Shown in pieces: positions 22,615-33,534 of a stretch of DNA of 64,000 bases. Below the pieces are notes generated by a model. That model ran no database searches and was not told the DNA's origin. It saw nothing but the letters and a program-made list of their open reading frames with translations. This stretch comes from Achatina immaculata (lineage: Eukaryota > Mollusca > Gastropoda > Stylommatophora > Achatinidae): NCBI GenBank assembly GCA_009760885.1, contig CM019713.1, positions 30,374,927-30,438,926 of the forward strand. Reading direction: 5' to 3'. How positions within the stretch are numbered: position 1 is the first letter of the stretch; each line of letters opens with the position of its first letter. The translations under genes were made by a program, and so were the position numbers.

Positions 22615-22950
22615 TCATGTAGATAGCAATATATACGTAAATAAAAACTGGTATCTTGGGTAGCTTAGTTACTCGTGTATATAGCACAAGTAAAAAACAT
22701 CTGTTATCTCGGATAGCTTAGTTACTTGTGTATATAGCAAACGTAAAAAACAACTGTTATCTTGGGTAGCTTAGTTACTCGTGTATATAGCAAACGTAAA
22801 AAATATCTGTTATCTTAGGTAGCTTAGTTACTCGTGTATATAGCAAACGTAAAAAGACATCTGTTATCTTGGGTAGCTTAGTTACTCGTGTATATAGCAA
22901 ACGTAAAAAAACATCTGTTATCTTGGGTAGCTTAGTTACTCGTGTATATC
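22615..22950. repeat. 53-bp tandem repeat, about 6 copies
   Basis: 'gggtagcttagttactcgtg' plus 'tatatagcaaacgtaaaaaa' and 13 more bases; spacing 53 (22658, 22711 and onward). Confidence 0.95.
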
Positions 22951-23103
22951 ATCATCATTGCCTTTCACTTCCTGGAGAACATAGGGCATGGATAAAGGCT
23001 CTCAACTCATCCCTGTTCTTGCAATTATTCTCTGCTTCCTTCTATGTTTATCCCTTGTCTCTGAACACTGTCATAATTTCTCTTCTCCAAGTATGCCTAG
23101 GCC
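22951..23103 (-). mobile_element. Likely LINE 3' end with short GAT tail
   Basis: On the minus strand the sequence ends 'ggcaatgatgatgat', the same type of trinucleotide tail as the LINEs at 27.9 and 59.5 kb. The adjoining ~150 bases resemble ORF2-proximal 3' sequence, but I could not fix a frame with confidence. Confidence 0.45.
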
Positions 23104-23104
23104 A

Positions 23105-23303
23105 TGGGAGCCACTGGAAGGTATCGTCGGGGCCACTGGAAAGTATCGTCGGGGCCACTGGAAAGTATCGTCGGGGCCACTGGAAGTTATCACTGGAACT
23201 ACTGGAAGTTATCGTGGGAGCCTCTGGAAGTTATCATAGAAGCCACTGGATGTTATCGTGAGAGCCACTGGAAAGTATCGCGGGAGCCACTAGAAGTTAT
23301 CAT
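23105..23303. repeat. 22-bp tandem repeat, about 9 copies
   Basis: 'gccactggaaagtatcgtcg' plus 2 bases, at 22-base spacing, with variants toward the right. It directly follows the LINE-like end. Confidence 0.92.
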
Positions 23304-23518
23304 TAGATTCAAGATGTGCGCGGTCTGAATACAAAGTGAATCATTTCTCTTGAGCAGTGGTTCTTAACCCTTTTTTTTTCTAGACCCTGGAGCACTTTTC
23401 AGGTCTGAGACCAGCTTTAGACTTCTCATTAAAAATAAAGCTATAAATAGAACCCAGATGATGCTAAGACTTTTTTTAAAATACACATTTTTTACAAATA
23501 GGAAAGAACAAAATTTTC

Positions 23519-23602
23519 CTACAAAAAAGTAATAGAACACAGTTGTATGGTTAGACTTCGGGGGAAAAAAAATCATAGACAAAGCACTATTAGACATGAG
23601 AA
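23519..23602 (-). mobile_element. SINE A tail, inverted, inside hAT MITE
   Basis: The reverse complement reads 'tagtgctttgtctatgat', a T run, then 'agtctaaccatacaac'. This is the 3' half of SINE A seen in direct orientation at 23721-23800. Confidence 0.7.
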
Positions 23603-23612
23603 CATCCAGGCA

Positions 23613-23805
23613 AGATAGCGAAGTGTATTAATGCGCTGTTCTCTCGTGGTTAAACGCCTGCTCGTCCTATTGGAGTCCGTGGTTCAAGTCTCAGGTAATT
23701 CTCTTGTATTTTTTTTTCTTTTTCTCTCGTCTAAAAGTGCTTTGTCTACGATTTTTTTTTTCAGGTCTAACCATGCAACACTGCGTTTTTCACTTTACTG
23801 TAAGA
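23613..23805 (+). mobile_element. SINE A, copy inside hAT MITE
   Basis: The tRNA-like head has A-box-like 'tggttaaacgcc' (23648-23659) and B box 'ggttcaagtc' (23681-23690). The body holds 'ctcgtctaaaagtgctttg' and ends near 'cactttactg'. It is related to the copies at 54993 and 58200. Confidence 0.7.
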
Positions 23806-23877
23806 TTTTTAAATTAATAAGCGAATCCATTTACGGGTATGTGAATCCCCAAGAGGTTGAGAACCACTGCTCTCGAG

Positions 23878-24419
23878 TTATTCTTGGAATCACTGAATCC
23901 TCTTTCTTCCCCTATAAAATGTGTCTGGACTTGAAACGTCCTGGAGTGACAAAAACTTGGGGACCGCTAATTGAATAACCGGGTCAGAATATTACACGCG
24001 AACTAGGAGTGGTAGGAAAATTATGGATTTCTACATACACGGATCATGGGGGCGATACATAACAAAAACTATACTAGTATATACACAAGAATACCTCGTG
24101 ACTGCCTGAATCTACAGCGAACTTTCCTTGCTACGTTTGAGCCACATTTTTGAAAAGTCCTCAGCAAAGACTATCTAAACGGGGAGGGCACGAAACAGCC
24201 CTATTGGGGTTTTCTATTTTTATAATTAAACATGCGAAAAAAGCCGGAACTGTTATTCAATGGGATTTGCGTTTTCTTCTATACTTCCGTTATTATTACG
24301 TACATTCCGGAACTTTGTTGTTACTTTCTAGGAAAATGAGAAGGAAAAGTATGTTTTAGACGGTAAAGAAACACATTAATGGTTTTTATTTTCATTATAG
24401 TCTCTGTCTGTTAACTTTC
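23878..24419. other. Unassigned sequence
   Basis: No gene or element recognised. Confidence 0.45.
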
Positions 24420-24790
24420 ATACATATAGAGGGACAGACAGAGAAAGAGAGAGAGGAGACAGACGATGAACAGAGAGAACGAGAGCGAAAGACAGAGAAA
24501 GTGCGAGCGAGACAGCCAGAAAGACAGAGAAAGGCAGGCATTACAGACAGAGAGAAAGAGAATGAGACACAAATCTGAAAGATTATCTGAAAGTGAGAGA
24601 GCGAGAGGCAACGGTTGATGTATGTCGACAGGACAATTTTGCCAATAAGATATGACAACTGAAAAATACATATATACAAACAGAGACAAAGAGAGACATA
24701 CAGAGAGAAAGAGAGACATACAGAGAGAAAGAGAGACCGAGACTGACAGACAGAGAGAAAGAGAGAGAGAGAGAAGGAGAGAGTGAATAG
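24420..24790. repeat. GA/GACA-rich simple sequence
   Basis: Purine-rich imperfect GAGA, GACA and GAAA units, interrupted by unique sequence near 24565-24665. Confidence 0.85.
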
Positions 24791-25351
24791 AAAAAAAATT
24801 TGAACAGAAAAATAAAAATTAGAAGCTTGTGAACAAAAACAAAACCGCCCTAAAGAACGTGAACAATTAAAAGCAGTTTAGGAAGTGGTGTATGCCTGGA
24901 GTCTAACAAATAATATCACTTATCCGGTGAGGCGCTTCTCTCTCTCTCTCTCTCCCTCTCTGCTGTAATCCCTCCCCACCCAAATCTATTATCACAGCTT
25001 CACTCCCCAAACACAAGAAAACATACTCTTATATCAGGATCAAGAATATAATCATATCACTGTGAACATTCAGGAAGAAAATGCATCAGTAACAACAGTT
25101 ACCGTATACGATATTACAAACCCTAATCTATTCTATGGAAATTATTCACGAACAGCAAATGCATGAAAACAATGATCCCTTGGTACGGATATGAACGGCT
25201 TTGTTTAGTGGCTCTTAAGTTTAGACTAATCTGGAATCTTTTAAAAACAGATAAAAATAAGAGAGTGAATTATAATGATTAACACTGATTTTTTTTTAAT
25301 CAAGAGGGAAAAAAAAAACACTTGTAAACATCGCCGCGTCCTACACGACAG
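24791..25351. other. Unassigned sequence
   Basis: No gene recognised. A short CT run lies at about 24938-24960. Confidence 0.45.
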
Positions 25352-25570
25352 GCCAGATTTGTAGGACATGTTTTAAGAAGAGGCAAACTGGAGCGCTTAA
25401 TAACACAGGAAAACTGGAGAGGAAAGGGGGTAGAGGAAGACAAAGAAACAAGATACATACTTGACAGACTAAAAGAGTGGCACAGAGCACAGCCCAAAAC
25501 ACATCTTATAGAAAGAACAAATGATGGTTGTGGAAATCAGTGACGACCAAGGCCTGACTGGCATGAACCA
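25352..25570 (+). mobile_element. Degenerate LINE ORF2 C-terminus
   Basis: The plus-strand frames give 'ARFVGHVLRRGKLERLIT' and 'GKGGRGRQR', then the terminal segment ending near 'EPETDRQ'. This is the usual C-terminal shape of LINE ORF2. Frameshifts are present. It runs into a GACA/GA tail at 25571-25625. Confidence 0.6.
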
Positions 25571-25579
25571 GAGACAGAC

Positions 25580-25625
<46 letters not shown>
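25571..25625. repeat. GACA/GA microsatellite
   Basis: Three GACA units then about 45 bases of GA. It may be the expanded tail of the LINE fragment on its left. Confidence 0.95.
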
Positions 25626-25626
<1 letters not shown>

Positions 25627-25690
25627 AACGTTGCCGAAATTATGAATAGGGAGTAGAGGAGGGCAAAAGAAGACTGTAACGGATAGAATA

Positions 25691-25949
25691 GGTCAGTCGG
25701 TCACTCATCTGCATGTACCTTGCGGAACTTTGCCTCCCTAACAGCTCTCCTGTAGGCCTCTCGGTTGTAAGCAAGATGCCCTGCTACTGATTCATCCATC
25801 TGCAGATCATCAACAATGTCTTGCAGCCATCTTCGCCTTGGTCTTCCTCTCTTTCTTGTTCCCATTATGTACCCTTCCAAGACGGTCTTCTCTAGATTAT
25901 CATGACGTTTAATGTGTCCAAAATATTTAAGTTTTCTCTCTTTAATAGA
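25691..25949 (-). mobile_element. 5'-truncated LINE, family 1
   Basis: The minus strand encodes the last ~75 residues of family 1 ORF2 ('KYFGHIKRHDNLEKTVLEGY' to the RPRRRW segment), then the 3' tail. The tail is degraded, and I see only a weak possible target duplication ('aatag'). Confidence 0.8.
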
Positions 25950-26129
25950 CTAGGAGTAATAACAATTAGTCGAATAATACATAAGCATCGGAGGTCGTGG
26001 ATCTGGTGGGAAATCACGAGTCTCCGTCCCATTCTGAAGGTCGCTTGACTGTACCTGATAGTATAATATCTTGGCTTTAACTATCATAAATGCTCCACTT
26101 CTCTGGCGAGGGTAGCTTCTCTTGTGTGA

Positions 26130-26520
26130 CGGTCTGTGTGTATGAGGGAGAGAGAGACATAGGAGAACAGAGAGAGTGGGGGAACAGAGTCTGTGTGTAT
26201 GAGGGAGAGAGAGACATAGGGGAACAGAGAGAGTGGGGGAACAGAGAGTGAGAGAGACATAGGGGAACAGAGAGAGTGGGGGAACAGAGAGAGAGACATA
26301 GGGGAACAGAGAGAGTGGGGGAACAGAGAGTGAGAGAGACATAGGGGAACAGAGAGAGTGGGGGAACAGAGAGAGAGACATAGGGGAACAGAGAGAGTGG
26401 GGGAACAGAGAGAGACACAGGGGAACAGAGAGAGACATAGGGGAACAGAGAGAGACATAGGGGAACAGAGAGAGTGGGGGAACAGAGAGAGTGGGGGAAC
26501 AGGAAGAGACAGAGGGTGAG
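26130..26520. repeat. Compound purine-rich tandem repeat
   Basis: Two sub-motifs alternate: 'gacataggggaacagaga' and 'gtgggggaacagagag'. The pair repeats roughly every 40-60 bases. A further purine-rich stretch continues to 26680. The long minus-strand frames here (Ser/Leu/Pro-rich, up to 245 codons) are artefacts of the pyrimidine-only strand. Confidence 0.9.
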
Positions 26521-26689
26521 AGGAACAGAGAACGAGACAGGGTAGAAGGAAACAGAGAATGGGAGGAAACAGAAATAAACAGGATAAAAAGGAGGAAGAG
26601 GAGAGAGAGAGAAAGAGACAACGTGAGGGAAGAAGAGAGAGAGAGACAAAGGGAGGGAAGGAGGGAGAAAGAGAGATACCTGACAAATC

Positions 26690-27952
26690 TACGCGTCTAA
26701 GAAATATCCTGGACATGTGCAAGAGATATCCTATCAGAAGAAATCTTATTCTGTTTGAAACATGTACCCAGGGTAGTTTTATCAGAACTATACACTCCCT
26801 ACAGCACAGGGTACCCTGCATATAGAAATGTACTTTAACAAATTTACTAATCAGAAAATATTATTTTAGAAACGTATACAAGTTTCATTAAAAATGTGTA
26901 TCGGAGTCACTTTATCAGAAATGTATTCAACAACTTCAATCGCGGTATAAAAGATATCTTTATCATAAACGCAGATATTGTGCATTATGTTAGAAATATG
27001 TACATAATTTATTCTATAAGAAAATCTTTGAGTTAGTTATTGTATCAACTCATTTATTTGAAATTCAACCAAGGAAAAAGGGACAAAGAGCTTATGTGGG
27101 TACTGGTACAACAGCAACACAAACGCCGGTCACAGCTGGTACAACGCTTTGTACCGGCACAAAGATCGTATTTTAACACTCACACACATGTACTCACGTG
27201 TGCTATAATGAAATGATCGCTGGATGTTGCCCAGCGCAGACTATCAAACAAAGTCCACTGAACTCCTGGCCACTGACGTGTTGGCATGCTAAGACCAAAG
27301 CATGCAGACACTAGTGAAAAACACGGCATGTGAGAGCCACCTTATACGACCTGGCCCCTTTTATTGTCACTCAAAAATCGCGCCTCGTTTCCGTCTCGCT
27401 TGCCGGCAACTGTGTAGCGGGGTCCGTGAGACGGTGTTAGAGGAAGACTTTCTACCATGAAAATTTTCCAAGGAAAATATTCGGTAAAGATAATGGAAGT
27501 AACAGAGAAAGTGATAAGCGCAAACACTGGCAGTCATTACACCGAGTGGCCCCTGAATATAAGATGATGGCTGCGATAAAACTATTGCAAAAAGATAAAG
27601 GTACTTGAATGGGATAGTTTTGTCAAAGGTCTGAATAGAAGAAGAAGAAGAAGAAGAAGGCGGTAAAATAACTGTTTTGGCAACAACAAAAAATTCACTG
27701 CCTTCTTTGTTAATGATTTCCTATATTCTGCTGAAGATTTTGAGATGCCTTTCGTGGAGTAGGATAGGGTGTAGACCACATTGACTCTCCTTAATTTTCC
27801 GTCACCAAGAGATCATATTCACCCCCCCCCCCCAAACCAATCTGTCTTGGCCAGGTCGAATAAACTTAACAGCCTGTTTCCAAGTGCCCCTGGGAGGAAT
27901 CATGACTGACAGTCTCGCCATCTTTGCAATGTGTTAAATCTTCGATCTGGAG
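26690..27952. other. Unassigned sequence
   Basis: No gene recognised in about 1.2 kb. 'tatcagaaatgtat'-like phrases recur loosely between 26730 and 27010. A GAA run lies near 27640-27659 and a 12-base C run at 27822-27833. Confidence 0.45.
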
Positions 27953-28390
27953 TGAATCATCATCATCATCATCATCATTTCGTCCAGCCTCCCAATGGAA
28001 GGTTGGCTGCAATGAATCTCCACTCTTCTCTGTTTCTTGTCTTCTTAGAACACTCGGCCAAGCGTGTCCCTGTCCATCTCTTGATGTTCTCCATATGTCG
28101 CTGTCGTCCTCTTGTTCCTTTCCCTTTCGATCTTGCCCTGAAGAAGGGCCTTCAATATAGTATTGTGCCTCTTGACATGCGCGGAGTATCTTAGCTGTCT
28201 TGTTTTTATGATTTTTGATATTTCTCTTTTCACTTCTAGTTGGTTTAGCGCTTTGTTGTTTGTTTTCTTTTCTGACCATGGGATACGCCCTGTTCTTCTG
28301 TATATCCACATTTCAGGAGCCTCGATTTTCTTTTCTGTTGTCTTATACAAGGTCCAGGTTTCTACGCCATAAAGGATATATGTAGCGCAT
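27953..28390 (-). mobile_element. LINE 3' end with GAT tail, family 4
   Basis: The minus strand reads 'LYKTTEKKIEAPEMW', 'RRTGRIPWSEKKTN', 'RQLRYSAHVKRHNTILKALL', then 'GDSLQPTFHWEAGRN' followed by a GAT-type tail (27956-27980). One or two frameshifts break it. It is 5'-truncated near 'YGVETWT'. Confidence 0.75.
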
Positions 28391-28894
28391 ATACCCTACC
28401 CCCGTCACATGAGTGAATAAGATGCATTAAAAGAGACAGAGAGATATTGTGGGAGGGGGGAGATAGGAGTACCACGACAGCCGAATATAAGTAAGTGTAC
28501 GTAGAAGAAGAAAAAAGCTTTTAAAGAAGGTCGACCCAGTTTTACAACAGACAGGGCGGGCGGTTGCCTAGCTAGTATCCACACTACAGATGTTTCACTT
28601 GGTGTACCGGCCGCGAGGTGCATTGTTGGATGGGGTATTTCCGCAATTGTAAGCTGAGACTAAACACAGCCAAGAGATGAGTGTATGCAGGGTGCATGTA
28701 CAGTGTTGGCAAGATTTTCAAATCGTGTGGGAGTTTAGTGCGTATTTGTATTACAGTACAGAGCCGGAGGTGATGATGTGGGTGAACTAAGGATAAGAAC
28801 TAAATTGCTTCTATTCTTTCTTTTTTTTCATTATGTTCCTTTCCCATGTAGAATTTCGGTGAGTTATAAATCTGAGATCTAACTAATCATGCGT
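28391..28894. other. Unassigned sequence
   Basis: No gene or element recognised. Confidence 0.45.
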
Positions 28895-29165
28895 TTGTCT
28901 AAAACTAAGAGGAAAACAAGGAATAACGGGGTAGCGTTTAGGGTCTGGTACATTACATGATATTCTATTTATATAAAGTCTGGTTCATTACATGATATTC
29001 TATTTATACGTCTGTCTAAAACTAAGGGGGAAACAAGGGAAAGCGGGGCAGTGTTTAGGGTCTGGTACATTACATGATATTCTATTTATACGTCTGTCTA
29101 AAACTAAGGGGGAAACAATAGAAAGCGGTGCAGTGTTTAGAGTATTGTACATTACATGATACTCT
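28895..29165. repeat. 82-bp tandem repeat, about 3 copies
   Basis: 'ctggtacattacatgatatt' recurs near 28942, 29062 and 29144 (variant) with one shorter copy near 28980. Copies share 'gtctgtctaaaactaagg'. Confidence 0.85.
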
Positions 29166-29274
29166 AACCTGAAATTTGAAAGAGAGGAAGGAGGGGGAGT
29201 TGGGGGTGGGAGGGAGGTAGGGAAGACATTTGAGTATGGCACAGATTGAAAGCGATGTCATAACCTTTGTTAAA

Positions 29275-29990
29275 AACCATGAGAAAAGTCAGAACATCTG
29301 GCACTGGTTATAGTCAGGGTACAGTAAATGGTCACTTCTGCTTCTTCTTCTTCTGCGTTCGAGGTTGTTGGTCACTTCAGATCCTGATCCCTGTCGTCAT
29401 GGCAAAGCCCGCAGTTCTCTCCAGATCTTGATAGGAGCCCCAAGCTTGTGTCCTCTGGCCATGTCTCACGCCTCAGGTCTGCATGGCTTGGGCACTCTTG
29501 TAGAATATGTTCTGGAGTCTGGACTCCACTGCCACATGGACACTCGTCTATGTGAGACATTTTGAGTCGATACAGGTGGTTCAGTAGTGTGCAGTGGCGA
29601 AAGAGGATGGTTTGCTGATGTCTTTGTAGTTGGTGTATTGCATCTGGTTCATTGTTACATTTCAGTTTCTTTTTCCATTCAGATCTGCACTGGTTACGGA
29701 TTATGGTTTTCGCCTCTTGGTAGTTTACTGAATGGTCACTAATCTATGCCTAAATCCGTGGAAATTTGGCACTGGTTAGAGTCAGGGTACGGTAAATGGT
29801 CCCTAACCTGGCCTAAAGCCATGGAAATCTGGCACTGGTTAGAGTTTGGGTACAGTAAATGGTCACTAACATGTGCCTAAAACCAAGTAAATCTGGCACT
29901 GGTTAGAATTTGGGTACGGTAAATGGTCACTAACATGTGCCTAAAACCATGAAAATCTGGCACTGGTTAGAGTCTGGGTAAATTAAATGG
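29275..29990. repeat. 64-bp tandem array split by a LINE
   Basis: 'ctggcactggttagagt' recurs at 64-base spacing (29765, 29829, 29893, 29957), with one unit left of the LINE at about 29298. The insertion at 29337-29730 interrupts one unit. Confidence 0.9.
29337..29730 (-). mobile_element. RNase H-type LINE, family 2, in satellite, 10-bp TSD
   Basis: 'aatggtcact' at 29327-29336 and 29731-29740 is a perfect 10-bp duplication of array sequence. The minus strand encodes the ORF2 C-terminal zinc-binding-like segment ('DECPCGSGVQTPEHILQECP') and ends in a short GAA tail next to 29337. Only about 390 bp of the element are present. Confidence 0.88.
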
Positions 29991-30767
29991 ATAGCAGAAG
30001 AATCTCAAAATGAAATGGAGGACCAGCAGAGTTTGACCAAGGAGTTATAACTGACCAGAACTATCCCTCAAGTCCTCAAGCTGTATTCTGAAAACGCAGG
30101 CTGTACAGCAACATCCTAGCGAACTAGATGATGACTGAAATGGTCTGTTGTCCTGGTGGAGCTTACTGTGAAGCCCGTAATGACAGTCTGCTGAAATAAC
30201 TCAGTGTCTTATCTATCATATTAAGGCCTAGGAAAGGATGATAATAGATATGCACCGAATACAGTTTTAGTATTCTATCGAATACAAATGTATCATTTTC
30301 TGGCTAGCCGAATACGAATTCAAGTACAAATATAAAATTCACGGGAAAGGGGCTGTTATCTATATAAAAAAAATATGAATATATTGGCTATGCTGTAAGT
30401 AGATTTAGAAATCTGACATTAATTTTCAAAACATTTCTCAAAGATAGTCCTTTCCACACTTATAGAAACTGCCAGAGACAAAATATAAATGGCAAGTTTC
30501 GTGTTTCGGTTTTTTAAAAAATTCTAGCTGTTCTAAATTATTATAAATCAGATATTAGTTGTTCATTGTCTAATGTTGGGCAATTTAAGAGAAAATAATT
30601 GTTTTAGGTATTTGAAAATTATAATTTTTTTTTCTTCTAGTACTTATGTTGGAATTTAGTCTTTATTCGGGCCGGAAACGATGTCGAATCGAATATTCGG
30701 TATGTTATGGGGAGACAACTAATACTGTCATTCTCGTTCAGCGTCAAGAATATGAGTATTTTATTCT
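29991..30767. other. Unassigned sequence
   Basis: No gene recognised. 'gatatgcaccgaata' near 30250 and 'tattcggtatgttatgg' near 30700 are loosely inverted and could be the ends of a decayed DNA transposon, but the match is too weak to call. Confidence 0.4.
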
Positions 30768-31065
30768 CAAAGTTGAAGGGCAAAACACTTTCTCAAAGTC
30801 GAAGGGCAAAACACTTTCTCAAAGTTTAAGGGCAAAACACATTCTCACAGTTGAACGGCAAAACACATTCTCAAAGTTGAAGGACAAAACACATTCTCAA
30901 AGTTTAGGGAAAAACAATTTCTCAAAGTTGAATGGCAAAACACTTTCTCAAAGTTGAATGGCAAAACACTTTCTCAAAGTTTAGGGCAAAACACTTTCTC
31001 AAAGGTGAATGGCAAAACACTTTCTCAAAGTTTAGGGCAAAACACTTTCTCAAAGTTGAGGGGCA
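30768..31065. repeat. 26-bp tandem repeat, about 11 copies
   Basis: 'ttctcaaagttgaagggcaa' plus 'aacact'; starts 30791 and 30817 are 26 bases apart. Some copies have lost a base. Confidence 0.92.
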
Positions 31066-31399
31066 AAACTTTCGCCTGATCCCACTCCAAAGTCAAACAA
31101 GGAGAAAACTTGTACAACAAATCCTAGAAGACTTCTCAAAATATCCGTCTTGACATTATTCAGATACAGGAAATGATGGGACAGAAAAAATTATAATGTA
31201 TATGACGGGGATATCCGTATTGTTAATATTCGTGTTAGTGACTTGTTTCTTTATCTAGTGTTAGAGGTGGATTGCTGTTTTAAACTGCAGCTACTGCGAA
31301 GCTATCTTTGCAAATCTTCAGGATGTGAAGGTGTCGAGGGCAGTGGGCTGTACCTGGTTGCGTTATTGACATAGTGATTTTTTAAAGTCAAAATTGTTC

Positions 31400-31406
31400 C
31401 TATGTA

Positions 31407-31468
<62 letters not shown>

Positions 31469-32624
31469 TTCTGTCTCTGTTTCTCTGTCTTTCTTTCTCT
31501 CTTTTTTTCTGGTCTCTGTCTCTGTCTTTCTTTCTATCTCTGTCTGTCTGTCTGTCTCTCTTTGTCTTTCTTTTTATCTATCTCTGACTCTCTCTTTCTC
31601 TGTCTATCTCTGTCTGTCTTTCTTTTTCTCTGTCTATCTGTCTATTTCTCTGTCTGTCTATCTTTCTATCTCTGTCTCTCTCTTTTTCTCTGTCTGTCTT
31701 TCTTTCTTTCTATCTCTTTCTCTCTCTCTCTCTCTCTTATTCTCTGCCTGTCTTTTTTTTTATCTGTCCCTTTCTTTCTCTGTCTGGTCTTTCTTTCTAT
31801 CTCTGTCTCTCTCTCATTCTCTGCCTCTTTCTTTTTATCTGTCCCTCTCTTTCTCTGTCTGTCTTTCTTTCTTTCTATCTCTGTCTCTCTCTCTCTCTCT
31901 CTCTCTCATTCTCTGCCTGTCTTTCTTTTTATCTGTCCCTGTCTTTCTCTGTCTGGTCTTTCTTTCTATCTCTGTCTCTCTCTCTCTCTCTCTCTCATTC
32001 TCTGTCTGTCTTTCTTTTTATCTGTCCCTCTCTTTCTCTGTCTGGTCTTTCTTTTTTATCTGTCCCTCTCTTTCTCTGTCTGTCTTTCTTTCTTTCTATC
32101 TCTGTCTCTCTCTCTCTCTCTGCCTGTCTTTCTTTTTATCCGTCCCTCTCTTTCTCTGTCTGGTCTTTCTTTCTATCTCTGTATCTCTCTCTATCTCTGT
32201 TTGTCTTTCTTTTTATCTGTCCCTCTCTTTCTCTGTCTGGTCTTTCTTTCTATCTCTCTCTCTCTCTATCTCTGTCTGTCTCTCTTTTTATCTGTCCCTC
32301 TCTTTCTCTGTCTGTCTTTCTTTTTATCTGTCCCTCTCTTTCTCTGTCTGTCTTTCTTTTTATCTGTCCCTCTCTTTCTCTGTCTGTCTTTCCTTTTATC
32401 TCTGTCTCCCTCTCTTTCTCTGCCTGTCCTTCTTTGTATATGTCCTTCTCTTTCTCTGTCTGTCTTTCTTTTTATCTGTCCCTCTCTTTCTCCGTCTGTC
32501 TTTCTTTTTATCTGTCCCTCTCTTTCTCTGTCTGTCTTTCTTTTTATCTGTCCCTCTCTTTCTCTGTCTGTCTTTCTTTCTATCTCTGTCTCTCTCTCTC
32601 TTTCTCTGTCTGTCTTTCCTTCTA

Positions 32625-32655
<31 letters not shown>

Positions 32656-33530
32656 GTCTTTCTTTCTATCTCTCTCGCTCTTTCTCTGTCTGTCTTTCTT
32701 TCTATCTCTGTCTCTGTCTCTCTTTCTCTGTCTATCTTTCTTTTTATCTGTCTCTTTCTCTCTTTGTCTGTCTGGTCTTTCTTTCTATCTCTGTCTCTCT
32801 CTCTTTCTGTCTGTCTTTCTTTCTATCTCTCTCTCTCTCTGGTCTGTCTTTCTTTTTATCTGTCTGTCTGTCTCTTTCTCTGTCTGTCTTTCTTTCTATC
32901 TCTGTCTCTTTCTCTGTCTGTCTTTCTTTTTAATCTGTCTATTTCTCTGTCTGTCTTTTTTTCTACCTCTGTCTCTCTCTTTTTCTCTGTCTGTCTTTCT
33001 TTCTATCTCTGTCTCTCTCTTTTTCTCTGTCTGTCTTTCTTTCTATCTCTGTTTTTCTCTCTCTCATTCTCTGCCTGTCTTTCTTTTTATCTGTCCCTCT
33101 CTTTCTCTGTCTGGTCTTTATTTCTATCTCTGTCTCTCTCTCTCTTTTTCTGTCTTTCTTTCTTTCTATCTCTGTCTCTCTCTTTCTCTGTCTGTCTTTA
33201 TTTTTATCTGTCTCCCTCTCTTTCTCTGTCTGTCTTTCTTTCTATCTCTGTCTCTCTCTTTCTTTGTCTGTCTTTCTTTCTATCTCTGTCTCTGTCTCTC
33301 TTTCTCTTTCTATCTTTCTTTTTATCTGTCCCTTTCTCTCTTTCTCTGTCTGTCTTTCTTTCTATCTCTGTCTCTCTCTCTTTCCTTGTCTGTCTTTCTT
33401 TCTATCTCTGTCTCTCTCTTTCTCTGACTGTCTTTCTTTTTATCTGTCTGTCTGTCTCTTTCTCTGTCTGTCTCTCTTTCTGTGTCTGTCTGTCTGTCTC
33501 TCCCTCTCCTCTCTCTGTCTCTATCTCTTG
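31400..33530. repeat. 2.1-kb pyrimidine-rich tract with 36-bp-scale substructure
   Basis: The plus strand is almost wholly T and C, with scattered G and A from TCTG and TATC units. A recurring phrase, 'tctgtctgtctttcttttta' followed by 'tctgtccctctctttc', gives local periodicity of about 36 bases. The 677- and 368-codon Ser/Leu/Phe/Cys frames over it are artefacts of strand composition. Its right end abuts the LINE at 33535. Confidence 0.95.
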
Positions 33531-33534
33531 CAAG

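Larger units (their letters stand above)
23355..23869 (+). mobile_element. hAT-type MITE, copy 1, with 8-bp TSD
   Basis: The left end 'cagtggttcttaac' (23355) and right end 'gttgagaaccactg' (23869) are inverted copies of each other. They are flanked by 'ctcttgag' (23347-23354) and 'ctctcgag' (23870-23877), 7 of 8 matching; an 8-bp duplication is the hAT hallmark. No transposase is present. The left third matches the MITE at 47881. SINE-derived sequence fills the middle. Confidence 0.85.

Noticed and set aside
26077..26821. Long Ser/Leu/Pro-rich minus-strand frames
   Set aside because: Purine-rich compound repeat on the plus strand; the stop-free minus strand is a composition effect.
30242..30710. 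Decayed DNA transposon with 'accgaata' ends
   Set aside because: The inverted ends match only loosely and no target duplication is visible.
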